Shown here: positions 33,387 through 44,790 of the stretch, piece by piece
Position numbering within the stretch: the stretch's first letter is position 1
Layout: each line of letters starts with the position of its first letter
Origin: Callorhinus ursinus
Taxonomy: Eukaryota; Chordata; Mammalia; Carnivora; Otariidae
DNA length: 64,000 nucleotides
Assembly: GCF_003265705.1 (NCBI RefSeq)
Contig: NW_020313005.1
Span: forward strand, 16,746,109 to 16,810,108
Direction: 5' to 3'
Notes under the pieces: model-generated
Databases searched by the model: none
Seen by the model: the letters and a program-made list of their open reading frames with translations, nothing else
What the model was told of the DNA's origin: nothing
Position numbers and translations under genes: made by a program

Positions 33387-34625
33387 TCAACAAACTTTTT
33401 ATTAGTTCCTATAAAGTGACACTCTACTAAGAGATGATCCAGAAATGTGGTTATGCTCCTCTCAGCCCAGTGGGAAAATCAGATGAGTACACAGAGATGC
33501 CTTGAGGGCATATGAGAAGGGCTCTCCTAGAGATAGATTCCCACCCAGAGATAGATAGGAACATGGAGGAGAAGCACCTAAGGAGCTATCCCTTTCTGGG
33601 GACAGTGACAGGAGAGCTGACTTGTGCAGGCTAAGGAACAGGCAGCTAGGCAGAGAAGGAACTTCCCATAGGAACACATGTCTTCGGGTTGCCGCTAGAA
33701 TCTTGACAGGGATAGAGTGAAGGGTGTAGGACAAAGGGCCTGCAAAGAGAAGCGGATGGCCTTGAGGTGGGGGTCATATAAAAATGGAAGCTCTAGACAG
33801 AGCTTCATGGTAAGGAATTGGGATTTTATCCTCAAGAACAAAGGGAGACTTTAAAATAATTGAAGCAGGAAAGTGATATGATCAGATTTGCATTTTAAAG
33901 ATGCTCTGACAGCCAAGAGAAGGGACTGGCGAAAACTGAACGCTGGTAGCACAGTGTCTAGTTTAGTAGGCATGCTGATAGGGTACATAGGAAATGCTGA
34001 AGGTCTGACCTTGGACAAAGACCATGAGATTACAGAAGAGCGAGTTTCAAGAGAGATACTCAGCAGGTAGAAAGGTTGGGATCTGTTATTTTGGATATGG
34101 GAGATGGAAGGGAGACGTAGCCAGAGATGTTCCTCAGGATTGTCATTCTAGAAACTGGGAAGATGAAGACTCATGTTCCAAATGGGGACTGGAGTAGGAG
34201 GAATGAGCTGGGAGCAGGCATGGGGGAAGACATAGGTTTAAATTTGGATCTGTAGAGATGAATAGCAGGCAGTTGAATAAATTTGTGTTCAGAAAAGAAT
34301 TCTGGCCTGGATATAGATATGGATACAGACATATAGATGTATAGATAATACATAGAAGTCTGATGTAAAATGGGGATGCCCAGGGTGTGGAGTAGGGGGT
34401 GAACAGCACAGATCACGTCCAGGAGCTGCAGGTAAAGAGCACTAGGGAGCACTCCCATTCCAGAAACTGTAGAAGTCCCAGAAAGATAGAGGGAAGTCTC
34501 TGGCCAAGAAATTAGAAATTTTAAGAGATGATTTCATGGAAACCAAAGTAAGGAAGTGTTTCAAGGATGGAGTGGTCAATACGATCACTAACAGCAAGAT
34601 AGGCTATAAAAACGTATCTTTTAAA
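33387..34625 (-). repeat. Long L2 LINE copy, antisense
   Basis: The order 'caacaaactttttattagtt', 'gacaaagggcctgcaaagag', 'gagcttcatggtaaggaatt', 'gggattttatcctc', 'aagtgatatgatcagatttg', 'cattttaaagatgctctgac' and 'ggatatagatatggatacag' tracks the antisense L2 consensus over about 1.2 kb. It is the longest L2 copy in the window and has no intact reading frame. Confidence 0.78.
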
Positions 34626-35690
34626 CTTGGTAACTTGAAGCTCCTTAGAGGTTAAAAGTGTGTAAGACTATAACCCAATTGACAGTGGGATGGAATGGAG
34701 GATGAACCGTGGTAAGGAGATAACAACCCTGAATGCGGACCACTCTTATGGCTTTTCCCTGTCAAGGGAAGGAGCAGGGGTGAAGACAACCAAAGAGTCC
34801 TGCCTCTCGGCCTTCACTGTAAGAGTCAGGGTTTCCTTATTCTCCTCCAATTCTCTACTCTGGCTTTAAGTGGTCTTTCCTATAGTGTAAGAGGCAAATT
34901 TCCCTTATGTGCACATTCACAACATGCCTTTTTATGCGGAAACCCTTAGCAACCTATATGACCAAATAATGGGATAAACAGAGTAAAATCTGATCCTCTC
35001 TTGCATCACTCTTCTAGAAAGACACAGGAAATCAGTACTGATGCAAAGTTCTCTGCGGTCAGAAAATGGCGATTCAAGGCAATGCAATGTCTATGTCTTC
35101 CATTTCCAGAAGCCTAAATGCTTTCGCTCCCAAAGTTTAGCATTTTACTATTTTTCTTACTATTCTTCATCCTTTCCAGCTCTCTTCTTTTCTTTTCTCC
35201 ACGCCCCCTTCAGCCACCTTTCAATCTGAATTCATTCTCCATTTTAACGTCCCATCAATCCACTCATTACATTTTCAATCGTATTTTCCTCTGATGTGCT
35301 ATAGTTGTTTCCCTGATGAATGGTTTTTCTCTTTAATTTTCAGGCAGCCTTTTAAGATATTTTAATGCTGATAATTAAAAATAACAGTAGGTGAAAGACA
35401 CCTTTTCCCCAGTGAGTGAGGTTTCCCAAATATTTGGACAGACAAAAATGAAGCTCAATTCTATGTGGAAGAATAGTCATAACTGCATAATCTGTTATAA
35501 AAATAAAAGCTCCCAGTGACATGAGACAGTGGAGAAGGGCTAAAGCCACTAAAACATACACTTTTATAAAATTTAGAGAAAAAAAAAACAATAATCAGGA
35601 GGCACTTATCAGACCACTTATTTTGTCACATTTTTTGCTACCTGCTCATGACAACATCTTCTTTAAAAAAATAAATAAATAAACCCTCTG
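34626..35690. other. Unassigned unique sequence
   Basis: 35.0-35.6 kb is AT-rich with frames of 62-79 codons and no motifs. An '(ataa)n' run lies at 35667-35682. No gene is supported. Confidence 0.45.
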
Positions 35691-35694
35691 GGGC

Positions 35695-35793
35695 ATGAAC
35701 ACATTTGTGAAGACGGTGACCGTGGCAGCCATGTCCTTTCTGGTCTTCCTGCTCAGCAGCTGCCCTGAGGAATCTGACAAATGGGGACCCTGA
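35695..35793 (+). CDS. Small open frame with signal-peptide-like N-terminus, unrecognised
   Basis: This 32-codon frame begins MNTFVKTVTVAAMSFLVFLL, then SSCPEESDKWGP and a TGA. One Lys precedes a roughly 14-residue hydrophobic core and a small-residue/Cys boundary, as in a signal peptide or a lipoprotein-like leader. A GAG|gtgagt donor-like site occurs at about 35819-35827 but in a position after the stop, so a spliced coding exon would need another frame. No family is recognised. It may be chance or a pseudogene piece. Confidence 0.15.
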   Translation: MNTFVKTVTVAAMSFLVFLLSSCPEESDKWGP

Positions 35794-36959
35794 AGTGGTT
35801 GGGGTTGAGCCCTCTGGCTGAGGTGAGTCTAGGCATTACCTCTGCAGAGCGAGCATGAGGACTTCGGGGCCTCAGTCAGCCCCCTGCCTCCTAAGCCTTG
35901 CTCCTTCTCCGCTAGGTTCCTCCCACCAAAGAGGAGGCACTTCCATGTTTTCTTCAAGGAACAGGAAGAAGTGTCAGCTGGTGAAAATCTATCAAGAAGA
36001 CTTACTTGTATGTGTGTCTAACTTAAGGGACTTTAACTTCAAGATCTAGATGCAACATAGGTGTGTGGTACTTGACATGGATGGGGCAGTCATGGTTTCC
36101 TGTAACCTGTAGGGAGAAACCAGCATTCTTCTACCTTTTCTTCCTACTTTTAACCTGGACGATGAGAGGAGAAAATGAAAGCCTAATGAGAACGGTATCT
36201 GGGTTGGAAGCTGGAGATGTTTCCATCATGCTTCTGCCCCTCTGCCGTTAAACCAATTCTTTGGGAAGAAAAACTGAATTGGGTAGGCTTGGGTCCCTCA
36301 AATAAATGGGCTGATGGCAAAAGGTCTGGCTCTTTAGGGAGGAAGAGATCCCTCAAGCCACCAGGCCTGGGTGTGGAGAGCTTTGTAGCCCACCGCAAGG
36401 AGTTTAGAATGTGATCTAAGCACCAAGCGACACTGGTTCCCTGATGGGGGCTAAATGTCCTCAGAGACCCCCTGCCTTCACATCAGTGTGATTGCTAAGA
36501 ACTGGGGAATACCTGAGCTGGCCATTTAGGCAGCGGGGTTCCATCTCTCCCTCTGGGGTATTAGTTCCCCTGTGGAGAGGTCTTCTTTGTAACTCCAGCC
36601 CTGGCTCCTTGCAGAAGCCTCAAGCCCTGGTGCAGCAGCTGCTGGAGGTGACAGAAATGGCCTTTCACCATTCCCCCTTCACAAAGTGGCTCCAGGTACC
36701 TGGCTGAGGGGCTGTCTAGCTCTCCTCCATGGCCCTAAGCTCTGAGAATGTCTAGTGCTTTTCCTGTCCGGCTGCAGCAGGATACAGGAGGCTTGACTCA
36801 GTCCTATTGAAATGCCAAAGTGGAACTTCCCCGGCGCCACCCACACAACACTGGCAGTGGCCCTGGTGGGTTGGCAGCAGGACCCCACCCGGGAAAAGGT
36901 CACTGAGGAGTGCCACGGCACTCAGGATAGTGCCCCCTCGCCAATTGGTGCCAAGGCTT
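35794..36959. other. Unassigned sequence with small L2-like piece
   Basis: 36370-36435 ('tttgtagcccaccgcaagga', 'tgatctaagcaccaagcgac') resembles a short antisense L2 fragment. The rest is unique, with moderate GC. Overlapping frames of 60-80 codons have no motifs. Confidence 0.4.
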
Positions 36960-37270
36960 TCAGGCTGTGAAATGAATATTTTATTTCCTTATGAAGAGGA
37001 AAAAGATTAAATTAGCAAAATGATGATAAAAAAAGGATAACCTGACTTCAACCCTTTTATTATGCTTCACACAACTAGACAGCAAATTGTGTTCTGGGGC
37101 TTCTGCTTAGATGGCTGTAAAGAATCTAACTTTTGCTTTCAAATTAACCTGTCAAATCATATATTTGTAAAGGAATGAAGGGAAGAAAATGAGGGGCCTA
37201 GGTAGTCCCACGCATCAATTAGAGAGAAATTAATTACAATTTACGTGCATTAGCACAGGAACACTCCCAG
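36960..37270. promoter_or_regulatory. Candidate conserved non-coding element
   Basis: AT-rich and repeat-free, with CAATTAG at 37216-37222 and TAATTA at 37231-37236 next to 'ttacgtgcattagcac', plus 'aaattaacctgtcaaatcat' upstream, which contains a TGTCA (Meis/TGIF-like) word. Enhancer-like by texture only. Confidence 0.28.
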
Positions 37271-38224
37271 ATTACTGAAGAAATGTCTCTGTACCAGGAA
37301 AGGAGTCAAAACAGACCACTCTGGGGAGTGGGGGGTCAGGAGGGAAGGGGTTAACTTGGGTCCAAAGCCAGAGTGGAGGGGGTTGGGGAGGGTAGAGATG
37401 GTTATGGATGCTGGCAATTAGATGCTCTTCCTGGTGTCTGTTGATGCAGAAGCCTCTAATGAGTGACCTATTTTGATGAAGCAACCTCCAAAAGAACCCC
37501 TGCCCACACTCTGAAATTACAAAGTGGGCGTTCACATGCAATAATACCACAGCACTCCATGGAGAGATGGAGTCTCTCATGCTGTCGATGAATAAGAAAG
37601 AACCACAGAAAGTAAAGCAAATGTCCTTCTCCTTCTTCCTTTGGGACCCTGATAGGTGAGGGAATCGTAGTGGTTGCCCAGAAGATCAGGAAGGAAATTA
37701 GAAAGGGAATCTGAACCTCCTTTAAGTAGGTCCTCAGTTTCATGGATGGGATTCTGAAGAAAGTTTCAGAATATCAGATAGCTTCACACTCTGGAACGCC
37801 AAGGTGGAGACAGCCCACGAGAAAAGAAGTCAACCAGCTAGCAGATTATAGTTTAAATCATTGTCTCTGTTTCTCGTAACCATGGACAAGGATGACGATT
37901 TGCTCCACACAAGTATTACTGAAACCTTCTGGAAGGTCAGGAGCTGGAAGCACTCTTCCCTAGGAGCCTCCTTGCCAAGGTACCGTGAGGCCTCCTCTCT
38001 ACAGGTGCTGGACTGGGAAGGTGAGTGGGTGGGCCCTGGGGCTCTGACATCTTCTTCCCCCCTGGGAACCAAGGCTGAGATCTGCGCTGGAATGCAGACA
38101 ATTCTAGAACAGAGTCCCCACCTGGGTCTCCCAACTCTTTGTCTAGAAGGCCTAACAGCCCCTATAACAGAACGAATACAGGAACCAGGAGGGGAGTCCG
38201 AGGGGTGTAAAGAAAGCTGGTCCG
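37271..38224. other. Unassigned sequence with antiparallel open frames
   Basis: A 137-codon plus frame (37861-38274) is almost wholly overlapped by a 152-codon minus frame (37830-38288), and another minus frame lies inside. None shows a domain. GC is near or above 50 percent here, which lowers stop frequency on both strands. Confidence 0.4.
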
Positions 38225-38395
38225 AGGTGCAGAAGACCGGGGTCTGGGTCGTCAGCAAACCCTTAAGCTCTTGAAGATGTTTCCTCATCTGAAAAAATGA
38301 GGTTAATTAAATTTGCACTGTTCTCACTCATTTGTTTTAAGGAGCTAAATGTATACAAGGAAACTTTTCATAAAGTCTCAGGAGCTGTACAAATT
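38225..38395 (+). repeat. MIR SINE, sense
   Basis: 'gtcgtcagcaaacccttaag', 'tttcctcatctgaaaaaatg' and 'taaagtctcaggagctgtac' fit MIR in sense, diverged. Confidence 0.58.
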
Positions 38396-39164
38396 TAAGG
38401 TCACGTTGTTATAGGTCCCTCTCACTTTAAAAGGTGTGCTTTTTTAAAGCAAAAGCTCTCTTCCCTTCCTCCTCCTCCCCCACCTTCCTGTACTCCAGTG
38501 GCTGAATCTGAAAACCACCTTTGCCAATTGTGTGGGAGTCTCTGAGGCCCATTAGATCTTTGTTTTCCTCTTTTAAAAATTTTTTTCTTTGCCTCTGGGG
38601 TGGATGAATTATTCATGTCGTTGAAATAGTTTCGGAAGCCACTGCCTCTGGAGAAAGGTTCCCTCGGCAGGGGACCGTGTGGCTTCCTGATAGCGCTCCC
38701 AGCCCTTCTCCGCTGCCCCTCCAGCCGGGCACCTACACACAGAGCCAGCTCTGGGGCATTCAGCACAGCCTGATTGCTTCTGCAATGCTCTGGGATGCAA
38801 GTGCAGCTTTCGTTTTCATGACTAGGACCACAGGGGTCCATTCGAGTTTCCTGCAACTATGGAAGAAGCAGGGAGAGAAAGGAGAGGAGGCTGCTTTATA
38901 AGATGTCTGGGCATCACAGCGGAGACTTGCAAAATGGGTGCTGGGGTGTGAAGGGATCAGATGGTGTCTTAGGGCAGCCTGGACCCTCCAGTGGGGTTGC
39001 TGCTGAGATTGGAAGGGGAGGACTAGGTGCCAAAACATCACCCGAGCTTAACTTTTTAAAGAGAACCCTACTGAGCCGCACAAAGCGCATCAAGTGATAG
39101 AGCTTGGAGAGCATGAATTTTGAAGATGACACACATGGTTTCAAATTCCCGAGACCCTGATATT
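38396..39164. other. Unassigned unique sequence
   Basis: 38.4-38.9 kb has a minus 144-codon frame (38422-38856) with a Gly run from 'cctcctcctcccccacc', and several CpGs. No motif or repeat is recognised. Confidence 0.42.
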
Positions 39165-39400
39165 TACTAATGTGGCAACTCACAGCATGGGTTCTGGAGT
39201 GCTGGATTGAAAGTCCACCTGCCCCGTTTAGCAGCCACGTTAACCTGAACAAGTTGCATGACTTCTGTGAGCCTGGGGCTCCCCTCTGTGACTGAAGATG
39301 ATGATGGCACCACTTGGGTTGTTGGAGGGCCAAGTGAGATCATCCACACAGAGGGTTAGCATTGTTATGACCCGCTGTGTGTCTCCAATGTACTAAGTGA
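39165..39400 (+). repeat. MIR SINE, sense
   Basis: 'cagcatgggttctggagtgc', 'cctgaacaagttgcatgact', 'ggctcccctctgtgactgaa' and 'gggccaagtgagatcatcca' are MIR blocks in order. Confidence 0.75.
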
Positions 39401-40864
39401 TGTATCTGTGAAGCTGCGTTTCCTCATTTGTTAGTTGGGAGGTGGTGAGGGAGGTAAAAATACCCAAGACACATTTCCCAAAGTCACCATTTAAGGATTA
39501 AATGACATAGCAGAAGGAGAGTACTCACTAAGCCTGGCCCAGAGCAGAAGGGATGACCAGGGTGGGTGGTGTTAATCCAGGAAAACTTGCTTCCTGGAGG
39601 CACTGGCTTTAGCTCCACTGGCTGGTGCCCCTCTGTGGGCAGGGATGACGTTCTCTTAGAAAACAAGTTCTAGATGGTTCCCTTCCCCAGTGCTGAGTAC
39701 CAGTGCTATGGTCTCTTTGAGCATTGCAATGACTCATCCTCTGTGGCTTCTCTCCTCAGGCAAAACTACCCTCATTGACCCCCAAGGTGGTTCTCCTTTG
39801 ATCTCCCCAGAGAAGCCTCCTTTCAACAGTCAGGCTTGGAATCCAAATTGGATGTCCACTATTCAGACCAAAGGATTACCCAGCTGATGGGATGTGTGTT
39901 CTCCGCAGCTTCAAAGGTCACCTGTACAGCCACTGAGAAGCAGACAGGGGCTTCAGTGAGCAAATAGCACCACCCACACCTGCAAGATGCCCTTATAACT
40001 AAATGGACAAGGTGTCCACAGTTGATTATTAAACCGAAAACTGGTATTTAGTTCTTCAATGACAGTAGCAAATGTGGGGGTGGGGACAGAGGCAATTTGG
40101 AGGGGCAAATGGTTTATCAGTAGCAACCTGAAGAGCCGAGGAAATGAAAGAAAGGACACTTAAATTTTATTTCTATTTCTTTGCAACTAAATTAACATTG
40201 CTATCCTTGAAGTGGGAAGGATAGGAGTTGCCTGGGGCCTCTCTCTGCCCTGACTCAAAGAGGCAGGCTGGGAAGAGTAGAAATGGCATTTGTAGGCGGG
40301 AATGTGTGGATTTTATTCTGCAATGTCGAACTGGAAGATTTTCTCATATCCACAAATCCGGGTTCACCCCGAGTCTCCTGTAGACCTGCTCCAAATATTA
40401 TCATTACCAATTCTTAATTTATGTGGCCCTATTTGCAAGTATCGTGGTGCGTTAACAGAGTCAGGACAAACAAACCACAAGGCCTAAATAACGGACCATC
40501 AGAAGAGAAGAAAAGAGCCATCAATTTAGATTTTTAAACTGCTAAACAGAATTGAGGTGGCTGTCTGGGTATATTGCTTTTCCCAGTTCAGAGAGCAGGT
40601 GAATTGTGGTGTTCAGGGAAGGAACAGAATAGGGTTGAGGGTGGGTGAGGGATATTTTTTCTTCTCCCCTTGACCCTCTGCCTTATCCCATCTCCTTCCC
40701 CAGACGGAAGACACCATGGTGCTTGGTGAACCAGGATCCTAACTCCTGCATCTTGGTGATTGCTCTCTACATGTGCTCCTTCCCTCCCCAGTTCTCACCT
40801 TTGGCAGCTCCCCAGTGCCAGGGCACTTCCATCCTCTGGGGCAGAATCTGGGTTGGTCCTTGTT
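39401..40864. other. Unassigned unique sequence
   Basis: A MIR-like antisense scrap may lie at about 39480-39560 ('taaatgacatagcaga'). No gene, RNA or tandem repeat is recognised. Confidence 0.42.
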
Positions 40865-40960
40865 GAAGCCAATACTTACTGCCCATCTGGCCTTGGACAA
40901 ATCACTTAAACTCTACTCCTTGTCTCTGGCATTTGTAGGGCTGGAAAGCCAGACCTGCCT
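40865..40960 (+). repeat. MIR SINE fragment, sense
   Basis: 'tactgcccatctggccttgg', 'acaaatcacttaaactctac' match the MIR segment 'ctgtgtgaccttgggcaagtcacttaacctct'. Confidence 0.6.
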
Positions 40961-41654
40961 CCTATTTCCACCTCCAGGGGTTTACGGGGACAGAATGAGT
41001 TCTGACTTGATCTCCTTGGCAGCACCTCCCCTCTGTCCTATAAGCCTAGAGGCCAAATCTCCCAAGAGGTGAGCACAGCTTCCAAACCAGTGCCCCAGGG
41101 CTACAAAACCCAACAACTGGGTAATTCTCCTTTTGCATTTTAGGGGAGGTTGGAGTGAATTAACTTTCTATTTACCAACTGCAGTAAGGAGCAAGGCCTC
41201 TAGGTGATAGGGCATCCATGGGCTTCCTGGCCAGCTCCTTACCTCCGGCTAAGTTATCTAAGCTCCCTACCTCTCTGTCCAAGTTATCTAATCAAAATCA
41301 CAAGCTCAGTCAAAGATACAGTCTGCAGTGGGCAAATCTCCCTTCATCGCCCCTGGGCCACAGGAGAGGACTCCTACAGTTGGCTGAGCAGGAGAGGGCA
41401 TAGACACACCCAGCAAATCTCCTGAAGAGTAGAGAGAAATGAGACCCCCGATTCTAAAGGGGTTAACATTTTGCAGAACCTACTTAATTTGTTTCTAAAA
41501 GACAGTTGCTTTGGGGATGGACTAAGGTAAATCTGGCAACTCTGGGCTCCTTGTTGCCTACAGGTGAAATCCCCCACTTTTAGCACTGCTGTCCCCCCTG
41601 CCTCCCTGACCCCATCAGAGAGATGACCAGGGATGAGGAGCAGCAGACGGGCAG
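40961..41654. other. Unassigned unique sequence
   Basis: Contains a near-repeat of 'aagttatctaa' (41250-41260 and 41281-41291) but no larger tandem unit. No gene is supported. Confidence 0.42.
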
Positions 41655-41895
41655 GAGGGAAGCATTTGCTGAGTGACTACTGTAGGACAGGCAGTGAGCC
41701 GGGGGATTTTGAGTTAGATGTGATCATCATCCCATTCTTGCAGATGAAGGAAAGGAGGTTATGAAGTAGCTGAGTATGCACAACTGCTAAATGATGGAGT
41801 GGTGGACTGTGGATTCTACAAGGACCAGGATTTGGTACAGCCAGGACCTGCCTTCCATGCTGCCTGGCATTTGGTAGGCACTGATTTAAAAAGTA
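41655..41895 (-). repeat. MIR SINE, antisense
   Basis: 'catttgctgagtgactactg', 'tgatcatcatcccattcttg', 'cagatgaaggaaaggaggtt' and 'gtgcaactgctaaatgatgg'-like text follow antisense MIR. Confidence 0.75.
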
Positions 41896-41934
41896 AATAA
41901 AAGATGGAAGATATGGCAAGTTACATTAGGTACA

Positions 41935-42165
41935 TTACATTAGCATTTGCTGAACCCCTCGGAAGTGTCAGGCAAACTACCTGATCATCTATATATATCC
42001 ATGTCTATGTCTATGCCTATTACCATCTATATCTATTATCTATATAGATAGATCATCATCTATACATATATATATATATATACATATAACCTCATATTAC
42101 CTCATTTAATCCCCACAAATCCATCCCATGTGAGCATTATCGTCCTTATCTTACAAACCCACACT
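41935..42165 (-). repeat. MIR SINE, antisense, split by a microsatellite
   Basis: 'cattagcatttgctgaaccc' and 'gtcaggcaaactacc' on the left, and 'ttacctcatttaatccccac', 'gagcattatcgtccttatct' on the right, form one antisense MIR interrupted by the AT/ATCT tract. Confidence 0.68.
41984..42088. repeat. Compound (TATC)n/(TA)n microsatellite
   Basis: Degenerate 'tctatgtctatgcc' and 'tatctatatagatagatc' units are followed by an 18-base or longer (TA)n run near 42065-42082. It expanded inside the MIR. Confidence 0.9.
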
Positions 42166-43014
42166 TACTTGCTAATGTTTGGGTAAATGCTGTTTATAGT
42201 TGGAACTGACCTTTATCCTGCTCACATGGTAGGTTCTTCATCTTTTGAAGCAGGGGACATTCTTATCTACTGTCTGTTTAAAAGGTGACTCCCTCCTCCC
42301 AGGTGCTGACTCTGCCCATTGTTGCTCAGCCTAGAGTAGGTGCCATCTCAAACTCATCCTCCAGCCTACCAAAATTGGAAAACTCCTCAAATATCCCATG
42401 ACCTACTGTTACCCTGGTCTTCTGCCACCTGCCTCTCTCCCTTCTGAATGGCCAGTAGGCTTTCTTCTCCCTCTGTGCTTTGTCAGAGGCGCTGAAGCCA
42501 GAACTTGAATATGGAAAATGGCACAGCAAGTCAGGCATGAGGATTATCACCTAGAAGCAAAAATATCCCTCTGACCAGCCATTTGAAATTCAAGTGGGAA
42601 GGGAGCTGGGAGCCCCTGACACTCAGGGATTGGGTCCCATGCCCTACTGCTGACTGAGAGAATTCTAGTTTTCTCTTGTTTGATGGGGCTGCCTTGGAGA
42701 CGTTTATTTAAGTATGCTCCGTTCATTGAGCTCCTACAGAGGAGAAACATGCTGGGGAAGGCACCACCGCTTCTCAGCACTCAGTAGAGGTCAGGAGGGG
42801 AACGGCTGACAAATTGGACAGCGCTTTTTAGAAGTTTCATCTCAGATGTGATTCCCCCCCCCGCCACCTTGTCTATACTGAACACTTGCTCTAGCCTTGT
42901 CATGTTACTAGGCCTGTGAGTCCTCGGGTTTTGCAGGAGACGGACAAGGAGGGAGATAGAGCTTCAGCAGTGAAAAGCACTGCACTCTAATTGATCGTGG
43001 CTTCTCATTCCCAG
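42166..43014. other. Unassigned unique sequence
   Basis: A C-run (about 42853-42862) is present. Frames up to 77 codons have no motifs. Confidence 0.42.
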
Positions 43015-43195
43015 AGCTCAGAGCATCTTATCTAGAGGTCCGCTCATTCATCATCCCCATGGCCTTATCAAGCAGGCCATCATTGGGCATCATTAGCCCC
43101 ATTTCTCTGTCATGTAGCCAGAGTCCCAGCAAAGCTGAGTGATGTATCTGGCGGTACACAGCTGTGAGTGGTCAGCCAGGAGTAAAACTCCCCGT
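43015..43195 (-). repeat. MIR SINE, antisense
   Basis: 'gcatcattagccccatttct', 'gtcccagcaaagctgagtga' and 'gtacacagctgtgagtggtc' with 'caggagtaaaactccc' follow antisense MIR. Confidence 0.65.
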
Positions 43196-43899
43196 TCTGA
43201 GAATTTTACTTCACTGCTTCAGTCATGGATTCGTGCTAGCATTTTTAAATGAGAATATTAAAACAGTCTCACAGAGCTGTCATTATTAGAATTGTATGTG
43301 AATATCTTTAAACTTATAAGGTATTTGCTAATGTTACATATGTTACATGGTCTTGGGTTTGGGTTTTGTTTTTTTTTTTGTTTTTTGTTTTTTTTCCGCA
43401 ACATATATTGAAGTCTAGTGCAGAGGCCTCTAACTTTTTGGAGTCTAGGGGAACCAACATACTGACGTTTGTAATGGTCAGAACATAAGGTGTTGAACTT
43501 AGTATTGACTCCATTCATTCTTTTCAATCACCTGTGTCCCAAACTGAGCTTTTTATAAATCACAAGGAGTTATATGGGAAGCTGTTAAATCTGGGGAGGT
43601 TGCCCCCAGCGAGAGTTTCTCCCTGGTTCAATTGGCCAGGCTAACAGAGATGGGCCACGACGTGCACAGATGCTAGAGGAGACCGGGCATATCACCAGGA
43701 ACCAACATTCTCCAGTGAATATGGGAGCCTTCTCCAACCATTGGAGAGAAAGTTCATCAACATGTGTAGATTACTATCAATTAAGCATTCAAAGTTTACC
43801 AGGTATTTAGAATAGAGGAAAACTCATTATTTTTCCTTCTCTAATCCCCTTAAAAATCCATACTAGCTCCTTCAAATATTTGCCATTCCTTAAAACTTT
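43196..43899. other. Unassigned sequence with T/G-rich tract
   Basis: 43354-43396 is a T-rich run with scattered G. The minus-strand Lys/Asn-rich frames over it are compositional. Confidence 0.5.
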
Positions 43900-44790
43900 C
43901 AAATCCATCCCTGTACTCCTTTTCCAGCTCAAGACCCCGCCCTCACTCTAGAGGAAAAAAATTGAATCCATCAGTGTCAACTTATTTAACTTACTTTCTT
44001 TGCCCAACAAATCCCCCCTCCACTTTCTTAATGGCATCTTCCCACTCCGAGTCACTGTGGTTCCACCTCCTAGAATTTCCATCTACTTCCTCTCTTTCAT
44101 TCCCACATTCAGTCAGCAGGCACAGCTTGTCCATCTGGTCCTGCCTTTGAGCTCAACCCCCTTGCAATATACTGCCAACAGCACTGCACTAGCTTACAGC
44201 CTCGTGGCCATGCTTCCACTTTCAAATTAGTCCTCCTACTTCCAGTGCCTTCCTTATGCAATGTATCTTGGGCATTGCCTTCAGAGCAACCTTCCTAAAA
44301 TACAGTTTTTGCTCATCACTCTTATGCTAACAGGCTTCCAATGGCTCCTTACTACATTCAGAACAAAGCATAAATGCTTAAGCTTCACATTTAAAACCTT
44401 CAACTACGTGAGCCTACCAAACTTTCCAGTCTTGTTTCCAACAAAACTTTTCCTCCACTCCTATACCTCATTTCCTGCTGACCAATTTAATAATTACCTA
44501 AGGCATTCCTTCTTGCTATAACCTCCTTTCTCATCTTCTTCTTCTTCTACAATTGCCAGCCAACATCATATCTAACTTACAAAGCTTAAGTAAATTCCAT
44601 TTCTCTTAAATGTCCTAACATATATACCACCACCCTTGACCTTGACAAAATACGTCTTTTGCTTACATTCCATAGCACTTTATAATTCTAGTGTACTGCT
44701 CATCATTAATCATAGTCAGCCTTAGATTAATTAGCAGTAGATCCCTTTCGCTTTTGTTTCTTTCACAGATATTGGTGAACTCAGTTCTCT
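43900..44790 (+). repeat. L2 LINE, 3' half, sense
   Basis: 'gcattgccttcagagcaacc', 'tgctcatcactcttatgcta', 'caggcttccaatggctcctt', 'actacattcagaacaaagca' and 'aaaaccttcaactacgtgag' reproduce the L2 section 'atcatgtcactcc ... ccttcaatggctccccatt ... aggataaagtccaaact'. Stops occur throughout. Confidence 0.72.
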
